Origin: CAYUQT01 sp964596165
GTDB taxonomy: Bacteria; Planctomycetota; Phycisphaerae; UBA1845; JAFGLZ01
Reading direction: 5' to 3'
DNA: 64,000 bases
NCBI GenBank assembly: GCA_964596165.1
Contig: CAZQTW010000019.1
Location: 23,017-87,016 of the forward strand
The position numbers were made by a program, and so were the translations under genes. Positions 34,325 to 43,513 of this stretch are shown one piece after another. The notes under the pieces are model-generated. The model ran no database searches. It was not told the DNA's origin and saw nothing but the letters and a program-made list of their open reading frames with translations. Numbering within the stretch: the first letter of the stretch is position 1; the number at the start of each line of letters is the position of its first letter.

Positions 34325-36706
34325 ATGAATCGAGCAATAGGACCATCGCTGGGGCTTATCGCGGCAAACGTTGTCTTGGTCTCCGCCTCCTTCGCCACCG
34401 ACGTCGTCGACCGCCCGCCCGGTCCGCTGGAGTATGGGTATCGACCGGCCGAAGGCGAGGTGTGTCACGTTACGCCTCCCTCATTCGTCTGGGTCATCCA
34501 GAACACGGCGAAGTCTTACGAGTTGCAGGTCGGCGCCGGCGAGCCGTTTCCCAAGTCCGATACGCGAACGTTTCGCGACATCATCTACAACGTCTACACG
34601 CCCGACACGCCGCTAGAGCCGGGTCCGTATTGGTGGCGATACCGGTTCATTGCGGCGGATGGGACGGTCAGCGCGTGGAGCCGATCGCGGGCCTTCACGA
34701 TCGCTCCCCAGGCGAAACCCTTTCCCTTCATTACTCCCGAGGAATGCAGGCGGCGCATTCCCAAGACCCATCCGCGATTGATGCTCCGACCCGAGGATGT
34801 CGAGCCCCTGCGCCGACGAATCGACTCGGGGCCGACGCTTCGAGACCTCTTCACCGAGTTACGATCACAGGCCGACGCCTATCTCAAGGCCGACCTGATC
34901 CCCGAGCCGAACGTGATGGCGAGAAACCACGACCCGGCCACCATGAAGTACTGGTGGCCCAATCGGGTGACGAGCGTCAAGGCGTTGGACGTGGCGAACA
35001 CGCTGGCCTTCGTCTACCGAATGACCGGTCACGGCAAGTATGGCCAGGCCGCCCGCCGCTGGATCCTGCACCTGGCCGGCTGGAATCCGAACGGTCCGAC
35101 CAACCTCGTGCTCAACGATGAAGCGGCCATGCCCTTCTTGTACATGCTGCCCAGGGCATACGACTGGGCCTTCGACGCGCTGAGTGAAGAGGATCGATCG
35201 AAAGTGCGCAGTGTCATGCGGACCCGCACGCACGCGGCCTATTCGCTTCTGATCGGTCGGCGTCATCTGGACATGCCGTTCGAGAGCCATGCGAACCGGA
35301 TGTGGCATAAGATGGCCGAATCGGCAATCTGCTTCTATGACGAACTGGAGGCCGCCCCCGAATGGCTTAACTTCGCGCTCAACTGCTACTTTGCCGTATA
35401 TCCTGCCTGGGGCGACAGCGACGGCGGATGGCACGAGGGGGCGAACTACTGGAACTCGTACGTCTACCGATCGCTGTATTGGATGGACGCCGCTCGCGCC
35501 GCGCTCCAGTTTGAGCCGCTCACCAAGCCGTTCTATCAGCGGGTGGGCGACTTCGCCCTCTACGTCGTGCCGCCCCACACGCCAGTCGGCGGATTCGGCG
35601 ATCTGTCGTATCATCCGCCCGGGAGCGACTGGCGCCACACCATCGAGTACTTTGCCCGGCGTCTGAGGAATCCCTACTGGCAGTGGTGGGCCGAACAGTG
35701 GGGCGGCAAGCCGGAGCGCGGCATCTTCGGCCTCTTGCGCGAGGCCTCGAGCAAGCCTATCAAGGCGAAGGCACCGGCGGATCTTCCGTCCAGCAGGGTC
35801 TTTCGCGGCACGGGCGTGGCCGCTCTGCATGACACGATCCTCGACGCCCGCCAAGACGTGATGTTCCTCTTCAAGTCCAGCCCCTTCGGCGGGCAGAGCC
35901 ATGGCCACAACCCGCAGAACTCGTTCATCCTCTGTGCTTACGGAGATGAACTGCTCAGCACGTTCGTTTATCGCGGTGAGCACGGAGGGCGTTTCCATCG
36001 CGAATACGCGTGGACCACGCGGGCGCACAATGCGCTATTGGTGGACAACCAGGGTCAGCAAAAGCACTCGGCGGCGGCCACCGGTCGGATCGTGGCGTTC
36101 AAGACAACGCCTGCAGCGGACTACGTTGCGGGTGATGCCACCCAGGCGTACGGCAACGTCAAGCGATTCATTCGACATGTCGTCTTCGTCAAGCCGGATA
36201 CGATCGTCCTGTTGGACGACGTCGTGGCCGACAAGCCGGCGACCTATCAATGGATGGTGCACGGGCTGACCGAGATGCAGGTTGACCGGAAGACAGGTAC
36301 GGTTGAGTTGAAACGCACGCGTGCGGGCGTGCAGGTGGCCTATCTATCGCCGTCAGCGCTCACATTCCGCCAGTGGAGCGGCTACGAACCGCCGCCGGAT
36401 ATCCAGTGTCCGACGCAATGGCACGTCGAGGCGAGTACGACGGAGCGCAGCAGCGACATGCTCATGCTGACGGTCCTCTGTCCCTACCGACTTGAGGCCA
36501 GGCCCACGGTGAAGCTCGAGCGAATTGAGAGCGAGACGGCCATAGGGTGCCGTGTCGATCGGCGTCCCGGACGATCGCGGTGGGTCGCCTTTCGCAAGCC
36601 GGGTAAGACCGGCCAGGCGATGCTCGGCCCGCTGGTCTTCGACGGCGCGGCCGCGGCCACGACCGACGAAGGCACGATCGTCTTTCCGCCGCACGTCGTT
36701 CAGTAG
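34325..36706 (+). CDS. Secreted heparinase II/III-like polysaccharide lyase (DUF4962)
   Basis: This protein has 793 residues. The signal peptide covers about 1-25 (SLGLIAANVVLVSASFA). An N-terminal DUF4962 region, including a fibronectin-like part (PPSFVWVIQNTAKSYELQVG), leads into the (alpha/alpha) toroid (about 150-440). The heparinase II/III-type beta-sandwich region carries GGQSHGHNPQNSFIL (about 520-535), which holds the putative catalytic/metal His. It probably cleaves uronic-acid polysaccharides outside the cell or in the periplasm by beta-elimination. It is monocistronic; no sulfatase is adjacent. Confidence 0.85.
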   Translation: MNRAIGPSLGLIAANVVLVSASFATDVVDRPPGPLEYGYRPAEGEVCHVTPPSFVWVIQNTAKSYELQVGAGEPFPKSDTRTFRDIIYNVYTPDTPLEPGPYWWRYRFIAADGTVSAWSRSRAFTIAPQAKPFPFITPEECRRRIPKTHPRLMLRPEDVEPLRRRIDSGPTLRDLFTELRSQADAYLKADLIPEPNVMARNHDPATMKYWWPNRVTSVKALDVANTLAFVYRMTGHGKYGQAARRWILHLAGWNPNGPTNLVLNDEAAMPFLYMLPRAYDWAFDALSEEDRSKVRSVMRTRTHAAYSLLIGRRHLDMPFESHANRMWHKMAESAICFYDELEAAPEWLNFALNCYFAVYPAWGDSDGGWHEGANYWNSYVYRSLYWMDAARAALQFEPLTKPFYQRVGDFALYVVPPHTPVGGFGDLSYHPPGSDWRHTIEYFARRLRNPYWQWWAEQWGGKPERGIFGLLREASSKPIKAKAPADLPSSRVFRGTGVAALHDTILDARQDVMFLFKSSPFGGQSHGHNPQNSFILCAYGDELLSTFVYRGEHGGRFHREYAWTTRAHNALLVDNQGQQKHSAAATGRIVAFKTTPAADYVAGDATQAYGNVKRFIRHVVFVKPDTIVLLDDVVADKPATYQWMVHGLTEMQVDRKTGTVELKRTRAGVQVAYLSPSALTFRQWSGYEPPPDIQCPTQWHVEASTTERSSDMLMLTVLCPYRLEARPTVKLERIESETAIGCRVDRRPGRSRWVAFRKPGKTGQAMLGPLVFDGAAAATTDEGTIVFPPHVVQ

Positions 36707-36873
36707 ACAACAAACCCGTCTTCCAGTTCCGGACTGGATGTGGGGTCCGCGCGGGGATGGCGGTGTGGACACTGTGATTGGCCATCCTTGACTCCACTCA
36801 CCTGACGGACTACCCTTGACGGACGCCGGTGTGGGTTCAGTTGATCCGACCTGCCGGCACCCCATTCGCAATC

Positions 36874-36946
36874 GGGGGCGTAGCTCAGTAGGTAGAGCAA
36901 CGGTCTTTTAAACCGTAGGTCGCGCGTTCGAGTCGCGCCGCCCTCA
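36874..36946 (+). tRNA. tRNA-Lys (anticodon TTT)
   Basis: The 73-base cloverleaf is complete. The acceptor GGGGGCG pairs with CGCCCTC (one G-T pair), the D-stem is GCTC/GAGC, the anticodon loop is CTTTTAA within ACGGT/ACCGT, and the T-arm GCGCG/CGCGC has loop TTCGAGT. The discriminator is A and CCA is not encoded. Confidence 0.95.
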
Positions 36947-37415
36947 GTTACTCAGATAACCGACACGGGGAGTTGGAGCGGAGCGCAGGCGCCCAGGATC
37001 CTGTGGGTTTTCCTTTCCGTCGAGCGGTACGACGGCGAAGGCCGTCCGAGCGAGTGGCCGACTCCCTTCGTGGAATCTGTTAAGGTCCAATCAAGCGGGA
37101 TGGTAGACCGAGCGTTTTCCCCCGGCACGGTTTCTATTCCGTCGTGCCGGTCGGGCGTTGTCGAGCCTGGGCGGGCGTTGTATGGTTACATCTATCGATT
37201 CCTTGCGAACGGTGTTCAAGGCGTGGTTTCGAGCGCTACCGACATAAGTTGTTGTTTGAAAGCAGGCTATGTCGACCAATGTGTGTCAGATCCCAATCAA
37301 AAGTTAGTGGCTTGTAAACATGCGCACATTTGCGTTACAATATGCAAGCAAGTCGTTTCAATTTGGAATCGGAGTATTCCAACGGCTGGGGGTAGGGACG
37401 CCCTCCGATAAATCG
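36947..37415. other. Non-coding region between tRNA-Lys and acyl-CoA dehydrogenase
   Basis: This long non-coding span has lower GC than its surroundings from about 37200 onward. It contains a possible terminator for the tRNA and leads into the promoter at 37416. A 113-codon frame here (37070-37411) has no protein-like features. Confidence 0.5.
36992..37015 (+). terminator. Possible rho-independent terminator after tRNA-Lys
   Basis: CCCA/TGGG arms (36992-36995 and 37004-37007) enclose the palindrome AGGATCCT and are followed by a T/C-rich tail. Confidence 0.4.
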
Positions 37416-37444
37416 TTGACGTACCAGGTCAAGTTAGTTATTGT
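37416..37444 (+). promoter_or_regulatory. Candidate sigma-70 promoter of the acyl-CoA/ETF operon
   Basis: TTGACG (37416-37421), a 17-base spacer and TATTGT (37439-37444) are followed by a 91-base leader to the start codon at 37535. Confidence 0.55.
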
Positions 37445-37534
37445 TAACAGCCCAATTCGGGACTCGGGTTTGTTGGCAATTCCATAGGATTTCGATTCTT
37501 CTAACCACCGGCATCGCCGGAGAGGGGCAGTGTC

Positions 37535-39343
37535 ATGGCTGAAGGGAATACCGGACTTCTGAAGGGATGTTCATTCCTCATCGACGATCCACCGCTGGAA
37601 CTGATCCACACTCCCGAGGAACTCACCGAAGACCATCAGATGATGGCCGACACCATCAAGAAGTTCATCTTCAACGAGGTCATTCCTCGCGCCGAGGAAA
37701 TCGACGAGATGAAGGAAGGGCTCATGCTCGAGCTGTTCCGCAAGGCCGGCGAACTCGGTTTGTTGATGACCGAGATCCCCGAAGAATACGGCGGGATGGG
37801 CCTCGACTTCTTCGGCGCGATGAGCCTTGTGCAGTTCATGGCGGCCGGTGGGTCGTTCGGAACGGCCAGTATGGCGCACGTCGGCATCGGCACGCTGCCC
37901 ATTTTGTTTTTCGGTAAGAAGGAACTGAAGGATCGTTTGCTGCCGGATCTTGCCTCCGGGGCGAAGATGGCTGCCTATGCCCTGACGGAGCCCGGCGCCG
38001 GTTCCGACGCGTTGTCGGCCAAGTGCAAGGCGGTTCCCACACCGGACGGCAAGGCCTATCTCCTAACGGGGAACAAGCAGTTCATCACCAACGGCGCCTG
38101 GGCCAATGTCTTTACAATATTCGCCAAGGTGAACGGCGAGGACGACAAGTTCACGGCGTTCGTCGTCGAGGTACCCACACCCGGTTTCGATGTGGAGCCG
38201 GAAGAGGAGAAGCTGGGCATCAAGGGAAGCAGCACCTGCGCCCTTCGGCTGAAGGACGTCAGGGTCCCCGTGGAGAACATCCTGGGTGAAATCGGCGACG
38301 GGGGCAAGATCGCCCTCAACATCCTGAACCTTGGCCGTTTGAAGTTGGGCATTGGGGCCGTCGGCGGGGCAAAGATCGCCATGAAATGGGCGGTTCAATA
38401 TGCCATGCAGCGCGAGCAGTTCAAGAGCCCGATCGCCAAGTTCGGGTTGATCCAGCAGAAGATAGCCATGATGGCCACCGGCATCTACACCGGCGACTGC
38501 ATGACCATGCGAACGGCCGGGCACGTTTCGGACGGCATCAAGACACTGGGGAAAGAGGCCGGCGGGATGGCCAAGCTCAAGGCCCTCGAAGAGTACCTCA
38601 TCGAGTGCGCCATCGAGAAGATCTACCAGTCCGAGATGCTGGATCGCGTCGTGGACGAAATGGTGCAGATCTACGGCGGCTACGGCTTCACCACGGAATA
38701 CCCTGCGGAGCGGTGCTATCGCGACGCTCGCATTTCGCGGATCTACGAAGGCACGAACGAAATCAACCGGCTGGTCATCGGCGGCACCATCTTCAAGCGG
38801 GTCGCCCAGAATCGTCTGGCGCTCGCGCCTGCGATCATGAAGACCATGGGCGCCGTGATGGGCGCCAAGCTCGAGCTGCCCAAGTACGACGGGCCGCTCG
38901 CCGAGCTCAAGCAGCGGGTGTGGCAGGCCAAGCGGATGTTCCATCTCTGCGGCGCGGCGTTTCAGCAGGGCATGGGCAGCAAGCTGACCGACCAGATGGC
39001 CGTCATGGGCCAGCAAGAGTGCCTCGGCTGGATGGCGGACATGATCATGGAGATCTACGCGATGGAGAGCACCGTGGCGCGGACACAGAAGTTGATCGAT
39101 GCCAAGGGCATCGACGAGTGCGCGACGGCCGTTGCGTTGACGCGGATGCAGGCCGACAGAAGCAGTCGGAAGATCTTCGATTGCGCTCGGGACATCATCA
39201 ATTCGATTGCGAACCCCGGGGCGGCCATCGGTCTGCTCAAGGCGGCCGAGAAGCTCAATCCGTGGCGGCCGATGAATGTTCGCGACACGAGCCGGCAGAT
39301 CGCCGAAGCGGTCATCGCCAAGGACGGTGATTTGGTGGTTTAG
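37535..39343 (+). CDS. Acyl-CoA dehydrogenase (VLCAD-like long form)
   Basis: This 602-residue flavoenzyme oxidises acyl-CoA to enoyl-CoA and passes electrons to ETF. The first acyl-CoA dehydrogenase signature is YALTEPGAGSDALS (about 149-162) and the second region holds IYGGYGFTTEYPAER. The catalytic Glu is in RIYEGTNEINRLVI (about 404). The ~170-residue C-terminal extension beyond the core is helical, like very-long-chain enzymes. It is the first gene of a module with etfB (54 bases on), etfA and the Fe-S membrane protein, so its electrons probably reach the quinone pool. Confidence 0.95.
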   Translation: MAEGNTGLLKGCSFLIDDPPLELIHTPEELTEDHQMMADTIKKFIFNEVIPRAEEIDEMKEGLMLELFRKAGELGLLMTEIPEEYGGMGLDFFGAMSLVQFMAAGGSFGTASMAHVGIGTLPILFFGKKELKDRLLPDLASGAKMAAYALTEPGAGSDALSAKCKAVPTPDGKAYLLTGNKQFITNGAWANVFTIFAKVNGEDDKFTAFVVEVPTPGFDVEPEEEKLGIKGSSTCALRLKDVRVPVENILGEIGDGGKIALNILNLGRLKLGIGAVGGAKIAMKWAVQYAMQREQFKSPIAKFGLIQQKIAMMATGIYTGDCMTMRTAGHVSDGIKTLGKEAGGMAKLKALEEYLIECAIEKIYQSEMLDRVVDEMVQIYGGYGFTTEYPAERCYRDARISRIYEGTNEINRLVIGGTIFKRVAQNRLALAPAIMKTMGAVMGAKLELPKYDGPLAELKQRVWQAKRMFHLCGAAFQQGMGSKLTDQMAVMGQQECLGWMADMIMEIYAMESTVARTQKLIDAKGIDECATAVALTRMQADRSSRKIFDCARDIINSIANPGAAIGLLKAAEKLNPWRPMNVRDTSRQIAEAVIAKDGDLVV

Positions 39344-39397
39344 GCCCCCCGTGGAAAAGCGGAAAGAGTGAGAGCAAGTCCTGCGAGGTGAGACATT

Positions 39398-40177
39398 ATG
39401 GCTGATCTGAAAGTCCTCGTATTGGTGAAGCAGACGTTCAACACCGAAGCCAAGATTCAACTGACGGGCGACGGCGGGATCGACGACAAGGGCATCAAGC
39501 TCATCATGAATCCTTACGACGAATACGCCGTTGAAGAAGCCGTGCGGATGAAGGAGCGCGGAGCGGCCTCGCTGGTGCGGATGCTGACGGTCGGGCCCGA
39601 CGCGTGTGTCGAGGCCCTTCGGCAAGGGCTCGCCATGGGTGCCGACAATGCCACGCGGATCTGGGATCCCGCGCTGGCGGGCGCCGACAATGTGAGCATA
39701 GCGCAGGTTCTCGCGGCGGCGGTGAAGAAGTATGAAAGCAACCTGATCCTGGCCGGCAAGATCGCCGTTGACGATCAGGCCTTCGAGATTCCGGGTCGTC
39801 TGGCGGTCCTGCTGGATATGCCCATCATTAACGCCGCCGTCAAGATCGAACTGACGGACGGCGCGGTGACCGTCACGCGAGAGACGGACGCGGGCACCGA
39901 GGTGGTGGAGGCGAAGCTACCCGCCATCGTTACGGCGGAGAAAGGGCTGAACGAGCCGCGCCTGCCTCCACTGCCCAAGATCATGAAGGCCAAGAAGATG
40001 CCGATCGACGAGTTGAAGCTTGCCGACCTGGGCGGGGATCTGATTCGCAAGACGGTGACCATCGGCGGGCACGACCTGCCTCCGGCCCGCAGCGGGGCCA
40101 AGATGGTCAAGGGCAAGCCGGCCGAGGCGGCGGCGGAACTGGTACGTCTGCTTAGGGAAGAGGCGAAGGCACTATAA
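39398..40177 (+). CDS. etfB: Electron transfer flavoprotein beta subunit
   Basis: This 259-residue subunit pairs with EtfA. The N-terminus LKVLVLVKQTFNTEAKIQL, the NPYDEYAVEEAVRMKE block, and VDDQAFEIPGRLAVLL match the family. The nucleotide-binding (AMP or second FAD) loop lies around LTVGPDACVEALRQGLAMGAD. It has a GAGGTGA ribosome site. It is co-transcribed with etfA 48 bases downstream. Confidence 0.95.
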   Translation: MADLKVLVLVKQTFNTEAKIQLTGDGGIDDKGIKLIMNPYDEYAVEEAVRMKERGAASLVRMLTVGPDACVEALRQGLAMGADNATRIWDPALAGADNVSIAQVLAAAVKKYESNLILAGKIAVDDQAFEIPGRLAVLLDMPIINAAVKIELTDGAVTVTRETDAGTEVVEAKLPAIVTAEKGLNEPRLPPLPKIMKAKKMPIDELKLADLGGDLIRKTVTIGGHDLPPARSGAKMVKGKPAEAAAELVRLLREEAKAL

Positions 40178-40225
40178 CCCCGTCGGCGATCTGCGACGTA
40201 AGGGTTTTTCCGGGAGAAGTCATTC

Positions 40226-41188
40226 ATGGCATCAACCGTCTATGCATATGCGGAATTCGACGCAAAGGGTCTTCGTAAGACGACGCGCCAGGTGTTGACG
40301 GTGGCTCATCGCCTTGCCGCCGGCGGCAAGGTGGTGGCGATCGTTGTCGGGCCGGGCGATGCAGCCGCGGCGGCCGGCGCCGGCGTGAGCGAGGTCGCGG
40401 CCGTGCAGGTGCCGGCCGTCGAGAAGTACACGGCCTGTGCCTACGCCAAGGCGATCGCCGGCGTGGTTCAGGCAGGAGGTCCCGGACCGGTCCTGATCGG
40501 GTGCACCAGCGCGGGCAAGGAGATTGCCCCGATGGTCGCGCAGCGCCTCGGCCTGGCGCTGATTCCCGACGTGACCGAGATGAAGGGCGACGGCGCCGCG
40601 GCCGAATTCATCCGGCCGATCTACGCCGGAAAGGCGCTGCGTCGCGTCAAGGCGGTCGATCCGAACTACGTGGTCACGATTCGCCCCAACGCCTTCCCGG
40701 ACCACGCGGGCGGCGGCTCGGCTCCGGTGAACGCGGTGTCGGTGGCCTTCGATGCGGCCGACGCCCGGGTGACCGTCAAGTCGCTCGAGACGAAGGTCAG
40801 CGAGCGGCCGGAACTTACCGAAGCGGAATACATCGTTTCGGGCGGCATCGGCGTGGGCGGACCGGAAGGGTTCAAGTACGTCGAACTTGTGGCCGACGCC
40901 CTCGGAGCAGCGGTGGGCGCGTCGCGCGCCGCCGTCAACGCCGGCTGGATCGATCATTCGCATCAGGTGGGTCAGACGGGTAAGACCGTCGGTCCGCAGC
41001 TCTACATCGCCTTGGGCATCAGCGGCGCCATTCAGCATCTCGCGGGCATGAGCACGTCGAAGTGCATCGTGGCGGTCAATACGGACGCGGACGCTCCGAT
41101 CTTCAAGAGCGCACACTACGGCATCGTGGGGGACCTGGCCGAGGTCGCGCCGGTGCTTGCGGAAGAGATCAAGAAGGCCAAGGCGTAA
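40226..41188 (+). CDS. etfA: Electron transfer flavoprotein alpha subunit
   Basis: This 320-residue subunit binds FAD through its C-terminal domain: GGIGVGGPEGFKYVELVADA (about 209-228), then AVNAGWIDHSHQVGQTGKTV (about 236-255), and LGISGAIQHLAGMSTSKCIV. The N-terminal domain resembles EtfB. The FAD motif is of the ordinary kind; I cannot prove or exclude a bifurcating type. It accepts electrons from the dehydrogenase at 37535 and donates to the membrane protein at 41406. Confidence 0.95.
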   Translation: MASTVYAYAEFDAKGLRKTTRQVLTVAHRLAAGGKVVAIVVGPGDAAAAAGAGVSEVAAVQVPAVEKYTACAYAKAIAGVVQAGGPGPVLIGCTSAGKEIAPMVAQRLGLALIPDVTEMKGDGAAAEFIRPIYAGKALRRVKAVDPNYVVTIRPNAFPDHAGGGSAPVNAVSVAFDAADARVTVKSLETKVSERPELTEAEYIVSGGIGVGGPEGFKYVELVADALGAAVGASRAAVNAGWIDHSHQVGQTGKTVGPQLYIALGISGAIQHLAGMSTSKCIVAVNTDADAPIFKSAHYGIVGDLAEVAPVLAEEIKKAKA

Positions 41189-41280
41189 TCCGAGCGTCGG
41201 AACGCGGAGATCGAATAGCAGGCCGAGAAAGACGTATACGGTTCTCACCCTGCCCCCTAGGAATGAGGGAGACAGGAGTC

Positions 41281-41345
41281 GGAAGTCAGGAGACAGAAGA
41301 ACGAGGCCCTCGCGGCGGGGCTCTGGCTTCTGACTCCTGACTTCT
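41281..41345. repeat. Large imperfect inverted repeat between etfA and the Fe-S gene
   Basis: The left arm GAAGTCAGGAGACAGAAG (41282-41299) pairs with the right arm CTTCTGACTCCTGACTTC (41327-41344), one mismatch. The left arm is preceded by a related direct copy (GACAGGAGTCGGAAGTC). The loop has its own short GC stem. It lies 60 bases before the next start codon. Confidence 0.7.
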
Positions 41346-41405
41346 TGTTGAGACGGGGGGAGATTCTTGGGTGTCCGTCACATCACATTCGGAGGTGATC
41401 CTGTC

Positions 41406-43475
41406 ATGATCGCTGCTGGCTTCTGGTGGGTGAATACGCTGCTGACGCTGCTCATCCTTGCCGTCGGACTCGGCTTCTTCGTCCGAACCATGCTGGGACG
41501 ATGGTATGCACTCAGAAGCATGGAAGGCGGCTTTCCGTTCGATCGGATCGGCGAGCGGATCGCTCTGCTGTTTCGCATCGGCATCGGCCAAGGCCGTTTC
41601 ATGCAGCGGTGGGAAATCGGCGCCGGTGTGATGCACGCCCTGATCTTCTGGGGTTTCCTGGCCGTGTCGCTACGAACGATCATGGCCTTCGGTCACGGCT
41701 TGGCCGGCATGCCGCATCCTGAATGGCGACTGCCGTTCTTCGGTGAGAACCTTCTCGGCAAGCCCTATACGGTCTTCTACACGTTGGCGGAGGTTTGGGT
41801 CTTGGCGGCCGTGATCTACGCTTTCTACAGGCGCTTGATCGTTCGGCCGAAACGGGTTCACCTGACGGGCGAGGCGTTGGTAATCATCGGATTGATCGGC
41901 GGCCTCATGATCACCGACTTCCTCTTCGACGCCACCACAATCGCCCGCGATCCGACGGTGTGGCAGGCGAAGTATGCGTTCGTCGGCAACGCGTTGAGCG
42001 GCCTGTTTGCCTGCAACTGCCCGGTGACGACGACCGTCCATTATCTGTCGTTCTATTCCCACATCGGCATGGTCATCCTGTTCTTGAACCTGCTGCCCTT
42101 GAGCAAGCATTTCCACGTCATCACCTCGTTGCCCAACGTGTTCTTCGCGGACTTGAAGCGCCGGGGCGAGCTGCCCCGGATGAATCTAGAAGATGAAAAC
42201 GCCGAGGTCTTCGGGGTCAACCGGATCGAGCACTTCACGCAGAAAGACGGCCTGGACATGTTCTCATGCACCGAGTGCGGCCGCTGCACGGCGAACTGTC
42301 CCGCCAACATCACCGGCAAGCCGCTCGATCCTTCGAAGTTGGTCTACCATCTCCGTGATATTCTCTACGAGGAGCAACCGCGGCTGGTGAAACTGGCCAA
42401 GGCGCGGGCAAGCGGCGGCGACAAGCCGGAGTCCACGGAGGGCGCCGAACCGAGGCCCTGCATCGACGACGTCATCACCAAGGAGTTCCTCTGGTCATGC
42501 ACGACCTGCAACGCCTGCGTCGAGATCTGTCCCGTGACGATCGATCAGATGGGCAAGATCATGCAGATGCGGCGGTATCTGGCGCTCATGGAGTCGGATA
42601 CGTCGATGACGCCCGAGATGACGCGGGCCATCAAAGGGATGGAGAACAATTCCAACCCGTGGGGCATCGGCGCGCACACCCGCGGCGAATGGGCCAAGGG
42701 GTTGGACATTCCCAAGATGTCCGACTCGCCCGGTGACATCGATTACCTGTTCTTCGTGGGCTGCGCCGGCAGCTTCGACGATCATGCCAAGAAGGTCAGT
42801 GTCTCGTTGGCGAAGATCCTAAAGGCCGCCGGGGTCACGTTCGCCATTCTCGGCGAAGAGGAGATGTGCACCGGCGATTCGGCTCGACGGTTGGGCAACG
42901 AGTACCTCTTCGACGCGATGGCCAAGGCGAACGTCGAACTGCTGAACAACTACGGCATAAAGAAGATCGTGACGGCCTGCCCGCACTGCTACAACACCCT
43001 CAAGAACGAGTACCCCGCCTTCGGTGGTCACTATGAGGTCGTGCACCATAGTGAATTGATCGAGCAACTCATCCGGCAAGGCAAGATCAGGCTGAGTAAG
43101 CCGTTGCAGAATGGGGACGGTCGGATCGTCTATCACGACTCGTGCTACCTCGGCCGATACAACCGCATTTACGATGCCCCAAGGAACATCATCCAATCGG
43201 TGCCCGGCACGCGGGCGGTGGAGATGAGCCGGAACCGTCACCGCTCGTTCTGCTGTGGGGCGGGCGGCGGGCGAATGTGGATGGAAGAGGTCGTCGGCAA
43301 GCGCGTCAACGTCGAACGGACCGAGGAGTGCGTGGCCACCGGCGCCGGAACGGTCGCGGTCGCCTGTCCGTTCTGCAACATCATGATCAGCGACGGCCTG
43401 AAGGAGATTCCCAACGTGCCGGCCACCAAGGTGAAGGACATTGCCGAACTCGTGGTCGAATCCGCCGGCATCTAG
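41406..43475 (+). CDS. Membrane Fe-S oxidoreductase, ETF:(mena)quinone oxidoreductase (EMO) type
   Basis: This 689-residue protein should move electrons from reduced ETF to the quinone pool. Residues 1-260 hold about six membrane helices in a NarI-like cytochrome-b domain with candidate haem His residues (HALIFW, HYLSFYSHIG, KHFHV). Two [4Fe-4S] motifs follow: CTECGRCTANCP (about 288-299) and CTTCNACVEICP (about 365-376). The C-terminal half has two HdrD/CCG-type regions: GCAGSFDDH, MCTGDSARRLGNEY and CPHC, then HDSCYLGRYN, CCGAGGGRMW and CPFC. ATG 41406 follows GGAGGTGATC, a near-perfect ribosome site. Confidence 0.9.
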   Translation: MIAAGFWWVNTLLTLLILAVGLGFFVRTMLGRWYALRSMEGGFPFDRIGERIALLFRIGIGQGRFMQRWEIGAGVMHALIFWGFLAVSLRTIMAFGHGLAGMPHPEWRLPFFGENLLGKPYTVFYTLAEVWVLAAVIYAFYRRLIVRPKRVHLTGEALVIIGLIGGLMITDFLFDATTIARDPTVWQAKYAFVGNALSGLFACNCPVTTTVHYLSFYSHIGMVILFLNLLPLSKHFHVITSLPNVFFADLKRRGELPRMNLEDENAEVFGVNRIEHFTQKDGLDMFSCTECGRCTANCPANITGKPLDPSKLVYHLRDILYEEQPRLVKLAKARASGGDKPESTEGAEPRPCIDDVITKEFLWSCTTCNACVEICPVTIDQMGKIMQMRRYLALMESDTSMTPEMTRAIKGMENNSNPWGIGAHTRGEWAKGLDIPKMSDSPGDIDYLFFVGCAGSFDDHAKKVSVSLAKILKAAGVTFAILGEEEMCTGDSARRLGNEYLFDAMAKANVELLNNYGIKKIVTACPHCYNTLKNEYPAFGGHYEVVHHSELIEQLIRQGKIRLSKPLQNGDGRIVYHDSCYLGRYNRIYDAPRNIIQSVPGTRAVEMSRNRHRSFCCGAGGGRMWMEEVVGKRVNVERTEECVATGAGTVAVACPFCNIMISDGLKEIPNVPATKVKDIAELVVESAGI

Positions 43476-43513
43476 AAGTTGTATCCGACGCGGACCATGA
43501 TCCGGCGACCTAC
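43472..43513 (-). pseudogene. Possible remnant of an outer-membrane barrel C-terminus
   Basis: On the minus strand the frame reads AVGRRIMVRVGYNF then TAG, after an in-frame TGA. MVRVGYNF with a final Phe is a typical beta-barrel end signal. Only 14 codons remain, so this may be chance. Confidence 0.25.

Noticed and set aside
37070..37411. 113-codon frame after tRNA-Lys
   Set aside because: No recognisable domain, no ribosome site, low complexity; overlaps the lead-in to the acyl-CoA operon promoter.
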